Position numbers and translations under genes: made by a program
Shown here: one piece after another, positions 11,696 to 21,738 of the stretch
Layout: each line of letters begins with the position of its first letter
Numbering within the stretch: position 1 is the first letter of the stretch
Notes under the pieces: model-generated
The model's input: the letters and a program-made list of their open reading frames with translations, nothing else
Told to the model about the DNA's origin: nothing
Database searches by the model: none
Assembly (NCBI GenBank): GCA_003427395.1
Contig: BFEA01000146.1
Span: 2,450,022-2,481,589 of the forward strand
Direction: 5' to 3'
DNA from: Chara braunii
Taxonomy: Eukaryota; Streptophyta; Charophyceae; Charales; Characeae
Length of the DNA stretch: 31,568 nucleotides

Positions 11696-12374
11696 AAAAT
11701 TGCATGTGCCGCGAGCCCCAAAAAATAACAATGTCCTTCCGGTGCAAACCGCAAATGTCGTTGCTCCCACAACCACTGCCGGCCCATGCACCACTGTCAC
11801 ACAATCCCAACCGTGCACTAGATCTACACGTGCCACACCTAGACCACACCGGTTCACTTAAAAGGCCGCCACCAGACTTGCATCACTCCTAAAAAAAGAT
11901 AAACAACGCTTCATCCCACCGCCATATAATACCTTTGTGATCGCCGCTCCTTTGAAAGAATCCGTTGCCATCGTACGGTTGAACAAACAACACCTCCCCT
12001 TAATTCATTGTAGTTGACGTGCCGTAAAATGGGCAGCACAACCCCACCGGAAACACTGCCGCCATCGTACAAAAAAAAATGGCAGCACTTTCCCACTGAC
12101 GTACCGCTGCCGTCGTCCAGACCCTGAAGCAGCCCACCGGTCACGGCACCTATGCAGAGGTGGGGCAGTGAGCTCCCAGCCTCCGCCATGGTTGTCGCCG
12201 GTCTCTCCCCCAACAGCTCCTGCATACCTCACCTCCAGCAGTACCTCCATCGACCTCCACTCCACCAGTAGCATCTCCTCTCCAGAACACCGCCCCACAT
12301 TAGCAGTCAGCCAGCATTTACCCAAGTGAATGCCCCAGCAGCACTGCCACAAGTGTCAGGCTGTTGGGTGGAGT

Positions 12375-12393
12375 GCTGGCTTTTATAGCCAGC
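12375..12393 (-). promoter_or_regulatory. TATA-box-like motif inside a 7-bp hairpin
   Basis: The - strand reads GCTGGCTATAAAAGCCAGC. The arms GCTGGCT and AGCCAGC are perfectly complementary and the TATAAAA motif spans the 5-nt loop. It could be the core promoter of a retroelement LTR or of a lost gene reading leftward. No PBS, LTR pair or intact downstream frame was found, so this is only a candidate. Confidence 0.3.
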
Positions 12394-12852
12394 CGAAGGC
12401 ATGTGGGTAGCTGCTTTGCCCACTGGCAAGCAAAATTCGCCAGTGCTCCTAGCCCTTGATCTAAATCAACGGCCGGGAGCTAAGAGCCTTGGTTTTCCCC
12501 TAGGGTGACTAAGGTCATCAACCCCTAGGAGTACCTGGCCATTTTTCCAAGCCAATTGCTCCTAGAAATGGTTGTATTCAGCCACTTACTGCAATCTGCC
12601 CAAAACGAATAGGTGCAGGCACTTCGCCCCCTATAACCTTCTGGGGGCTGCACCTGTTCCACGGGCGCGACCAAATTCGCGGCCGTTTCGGCCCTTTTTG
12701 TTTTCCTTCCTTTCTTTTATTTTCTTTCTTCTTCTCCCCCCCCTCATTTTGGTTTTCCTGTGCAGCGACAACTCGCCGTTCAAAACCAACGGCCGCCCCC
12801 TCCTCTCAATCATTTCACAGAACTAGAGTCAAGCTCAACAGGGTCATGCCCA

Positions 12853-12937
12853 GCGCCTGTATCTGGTGCGAGATAGGCGCTTGATACAGGCGCGCGACCC
12901 AAGAGAGCAGCCTGTTTCCAAAACAAACAGGCTCTCT
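12853..12937. repeat. Two consecutive hairpins before a poly-T run
   Basis: First hairpin: GCGCCTGTATC (12853-12863) pairs perfectly with GATACAGGCGC (12883-12893), 11 bp with a 19-nt loop. Second: AGAGAG and CCTGTTT (12902-12917, with a CAG bulge) pair with AAACAGG and CTCTCT (12925-12937), 13 bp in total. The T58 run starts 13 bases later. Confidence 0.85.
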
Positions 12938-12948
12938 CTAGTTGGTTC

Positions 12949-12950
<2 letters not shown>

Positions 12951-13008
<58 letters not shown>
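12951..13008. repeat. Uninterrupted poly-T run (58 bases)
   Basis: A perfect T58 followed by a short CT repeat. On the - strand it would be a poly-A tail. Such length suggests a recent retroposition tail or slippage; the length may be inaccurate in an assembly. Confidence 0.95.
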
Positions 13009-13154
13009 CTCTCTCTCTCTAACTAACAGTCACGACCATACGTGAGCAGAGAGTCCCTTGTAACTCCAATGCAAGGTCGCCCTTTGATAAAGTAGCAGCC
13101 CGTTCGCCAAAAACAAACGAGCACTGCACTGATTTTACTAATAAAAGAAAAAGG

Positions 13155-13200
<46 letters not shown>
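13155..13200. repeat. Uninterrupted poly-A run (46 bases)
   Basis: A perfect A46 lies 146 bases to the right of the T58 run, so the two are inverted relative to each other and flank a short unique segment. The pair could form a long A:T foldback. The surrounding sequences (about 13089 and the reverse complement of about 13260) share a GTAGCAG start, hinting at two inverted copies of one short element. Confidence 0.95.
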
Positions 13201-13203
<3 letters not shown>

Positions 13204-13300
13204 AAAAAAAAAATAAACCAACTTACGTATAAAACGGCTGCCCGTTTGTGACGGCACCTGCTACACTCCTTGAGGATACTGAGTCCCCACACTTCTCGTC

Positions 13301-13346
13301 GCGCCACATGGCGCTTTTGTTTTAGTTAGATTTTTTTTTTTTTTTT
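13301..13346 (-). repeat. Dispersed repeat edge, copy 1 (palindrome plus T-rich tail)
   Basis: This contains GCGCCACATGGCGC (6-bp arms) followed within 11 bases by TTTAGTTAGA and a T-run. The same arrangement occurs at 13787-13820. The shared order across two sites about 490 bp apart shows a short repeated element or a shared retroposon edge. The full element is not defined. Confidence 0.55.
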
Positions 13347-13755
13347 ATGTTTTTACTTTCTTTTTTCGTTGGCCTTAGCCAACGGTCACATGACATCTCG
13401 TGGTTTTTCAGCCACGAGCAGCCAACCCCCAAGGGCATGGTCGCACTCGCAAAGAGGATCGAATCGAATGCCTGAATCTAGACGGAGTTATGGGGATGTG
13501 CAGAAAATCGAGATTGAACTGATTTTCTTCATCTGTGCCTAAAACACATTCAGACTCAGGAGCTCGATCCTATACTTTTTGCTAGTGGGACCTCGGCCCA
13601 GCAGTTCGTTCATCAAAACGAACGACTTCTTAGACAAGGGCATAATCTAAAAAAAATATATATAAAACTAAAAATATAGGGAAAAAAAAAAAAAATGAAA
13701 CGAAAAAATTTACCTGAATGAGCTGACGTCCTAGAAACGGTTGTTTCCTCCTTTT

Positions 13756-13820
13756 CAGGGATTGCAAATCCCTGTCAGATCCCCATGCGCCACATAGCGC
13801 ACCTCTTTAGTTAGATTTTA
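13756..13820 (-). repeat. Dispersed repeat edge, copy 2
   Basis: GCGCCACATAGCGC (13787-13800), then TTTAGTTAGATTTTAT, parallels copy 1 at 13301. Just left is a perfect 8-bp hairpin, CAGGGATT-GCA-AATCCCTG (13756-13774). The T-rich side abuts the (AAAT)n tail of the SINE/U6 unit on its right, so this may be the 5' end of another short retroposon reading leftward. Confidence 0.5.
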
Positions 13821-14062
13821 TTTATTTATTTATTTTACCATTTTTCGATTATGCATGTCATCCTTGCGTAGGGGCCATGCTAATCTGCACGCGGTCGATC
13901 TCGGTTGCACGATCTCCGAGATCGTGCAGTCAAAATCGACCGCGCCACTTCTGAAGGGGCCGCTCCAAAAGGAGCTATGCCCAGTAGAGCGCAGCAGTTC
14001 AGATTTGATCCTGGTATCTGTCAGGTAAAAGTCATGTGTTGTAACCTACTGGGCTAACTCCT
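13816..14062 (-). mobile_element. SINE-like retroposon with tRNA-type head and U6 snRNA-derived tail
   Basis: Read on the - strand, a pol III A-box-like TTAGCCCAGTAGGTT (rc of 14043-14057) is followed about 31 bases later by a B-box-like GGATCAAATC (rc of 14002-14011). A body with hairpins follows: GCTCC/GGAGC at 13962-13975, and nested stems 13890-13899/13935-13944 and 13907-13916/13918-13927. Next is a 49-base U6 snRNA 3' piece (13838-13886), then an (AAAT)n tail. The order of head, body, tail and A-rich end is that of a SINE. Whether the U6 part belongs to the family or was joined by template switching is unknown. Confidence 0.55.
13838..13886 (-). pseudogene. U6: U6 snRNA 3' fragment
   Basis: The - strand begins AGATTAGCATGGCCCCT and continues with CGCAAGGATGACA, then ATCGAAAAATGGT, colinear with U6 spliceosomal RNA from about nucleotide 43 to its 3' region. 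It differs from plant U6 by G to A in CCCTGCGC, C to T in ACACGC, one missing A and G to A in TCGAGA. The 5' stem-loop and the ACAGAGA box are absent, so it is not a functional gene. Confidence 0.85.
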
Positions 14063-14280
14063 GTCACGACAGTGATAGGAGCAGCCCTTCTATAAGAAGA
14101 GTTTCGGCCCAACCATTCTTCTTGCCTATGGCCTTGCAGGCCCTGCCAGACTAAGACCTTAGGCCCTGACTGTCTGTGGCTCTGCGGCCTCACCTGCTTG
14201 AGGCCTTGCATACCCTCCTGTCGGCCGCTTTCCCGTGGATGGCTGGCTGCCTATCCACGGCTTCGGGGTCATCCCCCACG

Positions 14281-14314
14281 GCCCGAGGAAAGAAAAGAAA
14301 AGAAAAGAAAAAAA
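14281..14314. repeat. Short (AAAAG)n purine repeat
   Basis: GAAAAGAAAAG units lie between GC-rich flanks. An 8-bp hairpin, CCGTGGAT paired with ATCCACGG, lies about 30-50 bases to its left. No gene is visible between here and the LINE ORF1 start. Confidence 0.7.
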
Positions 14315-14640
14315 GGCTTCCTTATCATTCCTCCCGTGTCGCGGCCCCATACCCGACGCATCCCTCATTTTAGCCCACTTAGACCACGAATCGCGTGGCA
14401 GTTAGAATAGGTGTAGTTTTACCGTTCTTACGTCCGTACGTTCCTACAACTTCGACAAAAGTGAAGCATTGCCATTTACATCCATTACTCCCGGACGCCA
14501 CACGCGTTCGGACTAAAGTCCAAAGACTTTTAGTCTCTCAGTCATGAGTCAGATCTGAAAAAATCTTTTGACAACGTCAGTCTCATCAAGTCCTTCAACC
14601 CAACGAAAGAGTCGGACAGCGTTCGACGTTGAAAAACCCC

Positions 14641-14668
14641 GGCAAATACCCTGACAAGGGTATTTGCC
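14641..14668 (+). repeat. Perfect 12-bp hairpin just upstream of LINE ORF1
   Basis: GGCAAATACCCT (14641-14652) pairs without mismatch with AGGGTATTTGCC (14657-14668) around the tetraloop GACA. It ends 15 bases before the ORF1 ATG at 14684. In a decayed element, a perfect stem may reflect constraint or chance preservation. It could act in the 5' UTR on translation of ORF1. Confidence 0.9.
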
Positions 14669-14683
14669 CCGACAGCGACATGG

Positions 14684-16664
14684 ATGCTCAAAATGGCCCG
14701 TACGGAAATCGAACTTGACAAATTTAAATATAGTATTTCCTTCGGACCTTGGACGACCGAAAACAAGCTCAGGGAGTGGAGGGAGGTTGCTCGACACCGT
14801 TTCTTTTGGATTAGGTGTCAGCAAGTCCCTGTTGGGGTTCTCCCCCTCCTCCCAGGGGCGGTGCGTGACGCATATGGCAGTAACCTGATCAAGGAGTACT
14901 TAACTTTCAAACATAAATTAAACCCAGAACTTATGAACGTAAGATTTGACCTCAAATCGGCAGTCCGGCTTCGCTATAAAAGATATTTTGTGATTAACCT
15001 AAGGTTGGACGGTTATGTGGAACTTGAGGTGGTTTATGCAGAAACCACATGGTGCCCTGCCTGTAGACGCCATTCCCACTGAGAAGAGGATGAAGACTGT
15101 CATTCGAAAAAGAAAAAGTCATATGCAAAGGTGGTCAAGGAAAAGGGAAATGAAAGTGGGAAGGAGAGGGGAAAGAAGGATGCTAAAGGGGAGGCAGGTG
15201 AGAAGGGGGGGGAAATGAGGGATGGAGGAAACGAGGTGGAAGACAAAGGGAAAGGAAAACAATGGTAGAATATCAAAACAGACAAAGAGTGCAGTAACAG
15301 CGATAAGCAGAAAGGAAGGGATACGACGGAGGGGGGAAGTGAAGACGGAAAAAATGTGCATATGGAGAAATTCATATCAGAGAAGGAAATGAGTATGGGG
15401 GGGGGGAAGGCAATGGATGAAGGAGGAGTGATCGACAAGTTGAAAGGGGGAAACGACAAAGAGGTAAGTCCATTGGGACAAAGGGACAACATGGATAAAG
15501 ATCGGGTTACACCGGGTCGGGAGAAACGGAAACGGGATGATAGGAATGAGCAGGGATGGAAGAATCATGATTTGTAGCAAAAAGAAAAGAGATCGTGGTG
15601 CATAAAGGGGAAGGAATGCCCCCGGGCTTAGGGCCTCTCTCCCCCTCCCCCTCGGAAGATGAAGATCGAGATGAGGAGGAACCCTTACCACGAATGTATG
15701 GGACTTTGCTTCCACATGAGCCCTTCTCTCGTGTTTTCGTAAACGAGGCATATACCTCGTCTCCGGACGAAGGATTTATGACTGGGACCTTGGTGTCAAA
15801 AACTCGTATCTGATAAAGGATGACAGGATAGATCAGTCGGTACCGGACTGTCCATTCAGATCAGACAAAGAAGAATTTTGATCAGTCGGAAGCCACAACG
15901 GGACTCCGGGTACAGAAGATGGTCCTATCGCGAGGGACAGGACCACTTCTCCTCCAGTAGGGGCGTCCCCTGCCAAGAAACAGCGAGCGATAAAAAAAAA
16001 AACCTTGGGAATAGGGCTCAAAGATGACACCTCCAAGCTAATTTGTCACCTCCTTCCCCCCAAAGGTACCGAGATATTAAAGCAGGGTAAACCTCGCTCT
16101 GCAATGTACTTGAACATGTCGTTGTCAATGCATACACTGTCAACAAAAGACAGGGCTGCAGGCAGTCGGAAGGAATACTTGATCCCACTTGTGATTACTT
16201 CTCCTCATGGTCCTATGGTTCTTACTAACATGGATAAGGAAGAAGCTTTATCACTGCCGACAGTGCCTACCGTAGGCTCACCACCAGATGTGATATGGTT
16301 ATCAGCTACAAGGAAACAGGTTTTGGAGGATGTGGGTGCATGCATGATATTGCAGACACCGAAACGTGGCCGATATATTGTAATCAATGCGCAGGGCAAC
16401 AAGACTATCTTGCACATAGCTTGCCTGTCACTCCAAGCCCATCCCGCAGACTTTGAGAAATTGCGTGCGCAACACATTTACTGGCTACTGTTAACTCGGT
16501 TGTCGGACACAAGCTCGGATACTTTGAGAGATATCTCATTACCAAAAGGCTTGTCCGCCCTAGACGTAGTAAAATGGCTACACCACACAGAAGCAGTAGA
16601 TGCTTTCACGACTGAGAGTTTTACGACAGAATTGTCTTCCTGGTCACAACCCCCCCCCCCTTAG
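14684..16664 (+). pseudogene. LINE 1 ORF1 (DUF4283-like RNA-binding protein), broken
   Basis: The N-terminal frame (14684-15082) reads MLKMARTEIELDKF and continues with SISFGPWTTENKLREW, then VRFDLKSAVRLRYKRYFVI. This resembles the DUF4283 domain of plant LINE ORF1 proteins. It runs into a zinc knuckle, CPACRRHSH, that is cut by a TGA (15080-15082) before the last Cys; bases after the stop still give EEDEDC. A charged Lys/Glu linker follows in shifted frames (15100-15800). A C-terminal block of 219 codons (16005-16664) is open and aligns with ORF1 of LINE 2. The product would coat the element RNA. It has at least one stop and several frameshifts. The ATG at 14684 was chosen because an in-frame stop lies upstream at 14630. 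Confidence 0.75.
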
Positions 16665-16763
16665 TAGAAGGTGAGGAGCCTTCTCAGTCGAGAGGAAGGG
16701 GGACCATGATCGAGGGGCAACCGGTAGCCCGCATCCAACTTTCAGGCGGCAGAGGTTCAGGTA

Positions 16764-17712
16764 ATGGTTCTACCAAGTATAATCAGATTCCTGAGATGGA
16801 ATGTGCGTGAATTTGGGGACTCCAATAAAAAGTTTAAAAAATCCAGATTCAAGGAATGGATTCATTCGTAAAATGTGCAAATTGCCTGTGTATAAGAAAC
16901 AAAATTGGACCAGAATAAAGTCGCCTTCATCCACTGGTGGTGGGATGGGCCTCAGATTTGGTCCCCGGTCGATGGAACTAAATGGGGGGTAGCTATTCTG
17001 ATAAACAAGGACTTAGATATTGTGATATTGAACTAATACCATGAGAACAAAGGTCGATGGGCGTGACTCAAATTTTTGATAGATATGGAAGAATTGGCAA
17101 TCATGACTGTCTACGCCCCTGTTGACTATAATGGACGCAAAGATTTCTTTGCAAACCTTCCAGGTTATTTACCAGATACAGAGAACCTTATCATGTGTGG
17201 GGATTGGAATGTCGTGATAAATCCAGGTTTGGATACCTTGGGCTCTGCCTCCCTGCGTTCGGATTCTATACTGCTCTCTTCCTTTTGTGAAACCCAAAGT
17301 TTGGCTGACCCGTATAGGACCTTTCATCCTCATGAGAATGGCTTCATCTAGTTTGGCCCCCACTTCTTCGGCCCCAAGAAAAAGGTTGGATTTTTTCTTG
17401 GCCCGTGGTTTCTCGTGGGATCATAGCATGTGGTGTGAAGTGAAACCTGTTTTTATGTCAGATCATTATCCAGTGCTTCTGGATGTCCTACCCAAGGATA
17501 CGGTTGAACATCACCGCCCTCCCGTTCGGTTAAATACGAACTTGCTAAAAGACCCGAGTATTATAGAGTGGATTAATACCCATATGGTGAAGTGGCAGGA
17601 TTTTGCCGATCACCACCCTGGTCACCTTTTCAAGAATGAAGGCAGCGAAAAGGAACTGCGAAGAAAAATCCTTGGTCAAGCTAGTAGGTCAGGCAAAATT
17701 GAAGATGGGTAA
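16764..17712 (+). pseudogene. LINE 1 ORF2 N-terminus: AP-like endonuclease domain, inactivated
   Basis: From ATG 16764 one frame reads MVLPSIIRFLRWNVREFG, then ETKL (metal-binding Glu), WGVAILIN, MTVYAPVDYNGRKDFF, MCGDWNVVINPG, DFFLARGFSWDHS and MSDHYPVLLD. These are the successive motifs of endonuclease/exonuclease/phosphatase-fold LINE endonucleases, which nick target DNA for target-primed reverse transcription. The Glu of ETK, the Asp-Asn of GDWN and the Asp-His of SDHYP are all present. Stops interrupt at 16866, 16893, 17034, 17064, 17349 and 17710. The first ATG lies about 100 bases after the end of ORF1. Confidence 0.85.
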
Positions 17713-19306
17713 AAACCCTTTCTCTTATTTCCACTTGTCTGCAATTAGAAAAAATGCCCTGGTCCGAATAGAAGCCATAAAAATAAAGAAACAAGCGGAA
17801 TGGATTGACCTTTTTAATCTCAGAGGCATTATTCGATATGATAGAATGACGAGCTAACATTTTGTTCCCAGCTGCTTCAGAAATCTAAATCATTAATTAG
17901 GGAACTGGCCAACCCGTTTGATAATTCAGCCCCATTAGCAGTAGACACGGTTCAGATGTGTGGGTATGCGTTAGAGTACTTTAGATATATTGTCTCTACT
18001 CGCCACCCGACAGACGACCCGTCTGTGGATTTATCGCTGCTTTCACCCTTTTGGAACTATACTAGAAAGTCCATCTCACAGTCAGCCGCTCTAGAATTGG
18101 ACAGACCTATGGAAGAATCAGAAATTCTTGGAGCAGCTACGACAATGGTGAAGGGCAAATGCTCAGGTTTAGGCAGACTACCTATAAAACTGTTTTTGGC
18201 AGTGTGGAGGCCCTTTGCTCCATTTCTATGTGATATATATAGCTAGACCGTCCTCTCAGGCCGCTTTCCAGAGGATTTCACCCAAGGTATGCTCTCGCTC
18301 ATGTACAAAAAGGGAGAAAAAAATGATGTCCACAATTGGAGACCTATCTCAGTACTCAACGTCACTTATAAACTATTCGCTAAAACATTGGCTCTGCGTT
18401 TGGCCAGATTCCTCCCCTCGCTGATTGGTTGGGAACAGGGCGTCTTCGTGAAGGGACGCTCCATCTTTGAAAATATAGTTTCAACCCATTCAGGCACAAG
18501 ACATTATTGGCAAAGAGAAACGAAATGTTGTTATCCTTCTCCTTGATATGGAGAAGGCTTACGACAAGGTGGGGTGAAGTTTCTTTCACACCTCCTTAAA
18601 GAGGATGGGTTTTGGCCCCGACTTTAAGACCTGGGTAAGCGCAAGCTATGAACACATATCTTTAGTGGTGGTGGTGAACGGTAGATTGTCTCAAGAATTC
18701 AAGTTAACTCGCTCGCTAAGATAAGGTTGCCCTCTCGCCCCACTTCTGTTTGTACTCCAATTAGAAATCTTATTAGATAATATTGGAAACAATACCAATA
18801 TTATTGGTTTAAAACTCACCCCGGATCTAAAATGGAAAGGAGGGGCGATTGCAGATGACCTCACCGTGGCATGTGACAACAATCCCTCATCCTTACATGA
18901 ACTTAGAATAATAGTAGATACATATTGCGAATTATCAGAAACTTCAATAAATTGGGATAAATCTATTTACTTCGTTCCCCACTCCAGGGAGTTGAGTGTG
19001 GACAGGAGACTTAAACGGATTTCTACTAACTCCTCGGACCGATTTTTGGGCGTTCAGGTTTCCCTCTCTGACTCTTCCGCGGCACAAAATTCAATCTTGG
19101 CAGATAAGGTGGCGACAAGAATTACAAGTTGGGCGCGAAATTTTAAGTTGTCATTGTTTGGTCATGCCTTGGTCTTGACTTTTGTTGCCTTCTCGGTTCA
19201 CTTATTGGGAGAAGGGGCATACACCCGCATCAAGAAAGATGCAGCCCGATATCCATGGAAGTTGACTACAACAATTCAACAGGGATTTATTTGGAAAGTA
19301 GTATGA
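17713..19306 (+). pseudogene. LINE 1 ORF2: reverse transcriptase domain, inactivated
   Basis: Recognisable RT blocks are: a linker RIEAIKIKKQAEWIDLFNLR; WRPISVLNVTYKLFAKTLAL (motif 2 region); GVFVKGRSIFENI; LLLDMEKAYDKVG (motif A, catalytic Asp); CPLAPLLFVLQLE (motif B); AIADDLTVA (motif C, the usual FADD as IADD with both Asp kept); and SINWDKSIYF (motif D region). It would copy element RNA at the nicked target. Frames shift several times. Stops at 18575 (TGA for Trp) and 18722 (TAA for Gln) fall inside conserved blocks. Relative to LINE 2 it lacks about seven residues (LWFPMTI) near 19197. Confidence 0.9.
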
Positions 19307-20870
19307 GAAACTGTAGCGGTTGCAAGGTCCCAGGGCGGTTTGGGTCTCCTGGACCCGGGTCAACAGATCCTGACTCTCCTTTGCAAATGGGTGGTTTCGA
19401 CGACCTTTGGTCTCCGGTCTAAGTTATGTATCCGTCTGGCAGAGTATATGCTTACTAAGGAGTGAGATATTTTAAGACATGTAGATGTATGACTCTGTTT
19501 TTCCATCCCATCTTACACTACAAAGAAACCAAAGGCGAAACTATGGCGAAATATTTTGTATGTTTGGCACAAGTTTTTCCCCGAGACTTTTAGACCACCT
19601 AAAACAAGAATAGAAGTTTTTAATCAAATATTGTTTGAAAATCCTTTCGTTAAGATTGACAATTCTTCTTTCAGAGTAAATGGGAATGTAGTTTTTTTTG
19701 GCAATGCCTAGGTAGAAAAAAGGATTGTGCAGATTAAGATCTAAGGGACGAGGTACATGAGGCTTGGATCTCACTCGACATACTTAAAAGGAAACTGGTC
19801 AAACTGCGCAACATTGAGAATAACTATAGATCCCTATTGAAGACTATCCCACCCTATTGGATGACTTTTTTGCCCCGACCTATAGAACATGGTCCGGGTC
19901 CGTGGTTGCGGGACCCACTGGACAGTCGGTTCATATTAAGGGTAACTAACCCTGATCTTCGTAATGGTATAAAAGTTCAAAGCTGGAGACGAAAGCCGGG
20001 AGACTCCGATGGGATTCTCACCAAAGGGGAGGACAGGACGATACCGACAACGGTGGATCTAGTAGAATGTCGAGTCCTCCATAAAGTTTCTGCAAAGCAA
20101 GAAGTTGCCTCTCTTATTATAGAAGATGCCTCCAACATCCACATAGAACCTCTATTATACGGTTGGAACGATGGGCCCCCCAAGTCCAGAAAACAGATAC
20201 CGGTGGTATTATATAAACCCAAAATTGAGGTCCAAGTTCTAAGAGCGAGAGTTACCGGTTAGGATAGTGGCAACGCGCCTAGCTAAAGAACCGGGGTTCA
20301 CGTTAGGAAATTTGAACCTGTTTGGCTTGTGGAACGCATTGCAGTGGATGAGCTCACAGAAACAGGCCAACTTGATATGGCTTCAACTGCTTTTGGTAAC
20401 GCCTTCAGCAACTTGGTTGGCTTCAAGGAGTGTGAATATCAACAAGCAATGTGCTCGCTGTAATTGGGGTTGGGAAACGGCTTCCCATATTTGGTTTTCA
20501 TGTCCGTACTCAACTCAAGTCTCGGAGTGGTGGAGAGAACGCTAGAAGGCGATTGCAGATGAAACATTCTGGTGGACGCAGGAGTGGATGCTCTACGGAA
20601 AAGTAATGAGCGAACAGACCTCCAAACAGGGTGGGCTTATGTGCGTTTTGTCTGTCAAGGGGCGAGCATGGAAGCAATGTGGAAGGCTCACAATAAAGCG
20701 ACCTTCAAATAGAAAACGGTCTCCTTCGAAAATTAGATTGCCTTGATCAAAACCTTGATAAGGCGGACAATTCGAGTGGACTGGCAGGTAACCTGTAGAC
20801 AGACGCGGAAAAATCGACACTGGTTTTTGCAGACTTAGGCTAGAAATAGCGGTTGGGTGTCAATCTCAAC
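19307..20870 (+). pseudogene. LINE 1 ORF2 C-terminus with zinc-finger (zf-RVT-like)
   Basis: Degraded linker sequence follows the RT. Then comes an open block (19837-20262) with DLVECRVLHKVSAKQE and LLYGWNDGPP that aligns with 22542-22877 of LINE 2. Next is a zinc-finger segment (20267-20545) containing CARCNWGWETASHIWFSCPY, matching the C-x2-C-x8-H-x4-C pattern at the end of plant LINE RTs, followed by VSEWW. Downstream frames give GWAYVRFVCQGASMEAMW. This finger probably binds element RNA or target DNA in the family. It is not expressible as one protein because of frameshifts. Confidence 0.8.
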
Positions 20871-21292
20871 AGAAGGAGGTTTGAAGTTTGCATATTGGTT
20901 TCACTTTTAAAACTCGGGGCCGATTTATTATGTTGTTGAGTTATAGGGAAGACAGTTTCATGAGGTTAGGTCATTTTAGGTTGTCTGTAACAAAGAAGAC
21001 TTGGTTTTTAATCGTTGGTCGCGAGGTAAGTGAGAGTAAGTTGCTAGGTTATGTTTTTTGTTTTGTATTGCAGCTAGTAATATTGGCTTTGGGATAACTT
21101 ACCCCTAGAGCGTTAGTTTGGCCCCACTCTGACGAAGGGGAGTGGGTTGCAGGATATTGGCTTCGTGAGTATAATGAATAAGGAGTGTTCGCTCGTTGCT
21201 CTTGATATAGTACTTTTTAGATATATGTTGGTTTTTAGATTGTGTTCATGGTTTTAGAATAGTAAAGCTCGAATATCTCTTTGGACGGAAGG

Positions 21293-21407
21293 CGAGCCTT
21301 GGCTCGTAAACTAAACCGGTTGATGCTTCTGGGATAACTTTGGGTTGAATTGTGGGGGCCCCGACTCCGATTTAATTTCTCTTAATATGATATAGACTAA
21401 AAAAAAA
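21293..21407 (+). other. LINE 1 3' tail: hairpin, conserved block and A-run
   Basis: CGAGCC-TT-GGCTCG (21293-21306) is a perfect stem-loop. It is followed by TAAACTAAACCGG, GGATAACT, GGGTTGAATTGTG (21342-21354) and CCCCGAC, then an A-run (21399-21407). The - strand LINE ends with the same order of elements. The segment probably forms the 3' structure recognised by the element's own RT. Confidence 0.8.
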
Positions 21408-21521
21408 TTGAAAACCTTCTGACGCTCCGACCGTGCCCCAAGCCTTCCTTTTACTTCTTGTGGCGACAAGTTAGTTTGTTGCAAGGCAGAGGCCGTGTAA
21501 TGGTGGTTTAAAATACTTATA
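21408..21521. other. Spacer between the two LINE 3' ends
   Basis: About 114 bp with no recognised feature separate the A-run of LINE 1 from the poly-A (seen as T-run) of LINE 2. Confidence 0.6.
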
Positions 21522-21738
21522 CCTTTTTTTTTTTTTTTTTTTTTTGAAAGCTTGTAGATATCTTTACGAAAATTCATGGGACGAGGTCGGGGACCTCACA
21601 ATTCAACCCGGAGTTATCCTGGCAGCCTTAGCCAGTTTAGCTTACGAGCAGAGCTCGATAACCAACCAACTGCTCAAAATACACCAATCTACTGCCGGGA
21701 ATCGTGTTCAGTGTCCCAATTCTACAATTAAACTTTGA
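21522..21738 (-). other. LINE 2 3' tail: hairpin, conserved block and poly-A
   Basis: On the - strand CGAGC-TCT-GCTCG (21645-21657) is followed by TAAGCTAAACTGG, GGATAACTCC, GGGTTGAATTGTG and CCCCGAC, then a poly-A (T-run 21522-21545). The hairpin differs in sequence from that of LINE 1, with both arms changed but pairing kept. Confidence 0.8.

Larger units (their letters stand above)
14640..21407 (+). mobile_element. LINE retrotransposon 1, near full length but inactivated
   Basis: A non-LTR retrotransposon with the standard order: nucleic-acid-binding ORF1 (14684-16664); ORF2 with AP-type endonuclease, reverse transcriptase and CCHC-like zinc finger (16764 to about 20870); a 3' UTR with a terminal hairpin; and a short A-run at about 21399-21407. 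The 5' end is not defined; 14640 is set from the hairpin before ORF1. The coding frames carry many stops and frameshifts, so it cannot move by itself. A diverged relative lies tail to tail on the other strand. Clade is not proven; domain order resembles the plant L1 group. Confidence 0.9.

Noticed and set aside
13838-13886. A functional U6 snRNA gene
   Set aside because: The 5' half, including the 5' stem-loop and the ACAGAGA box, is missing, and the 3' end runs into an A-rich tail instead of a terminator T-run.
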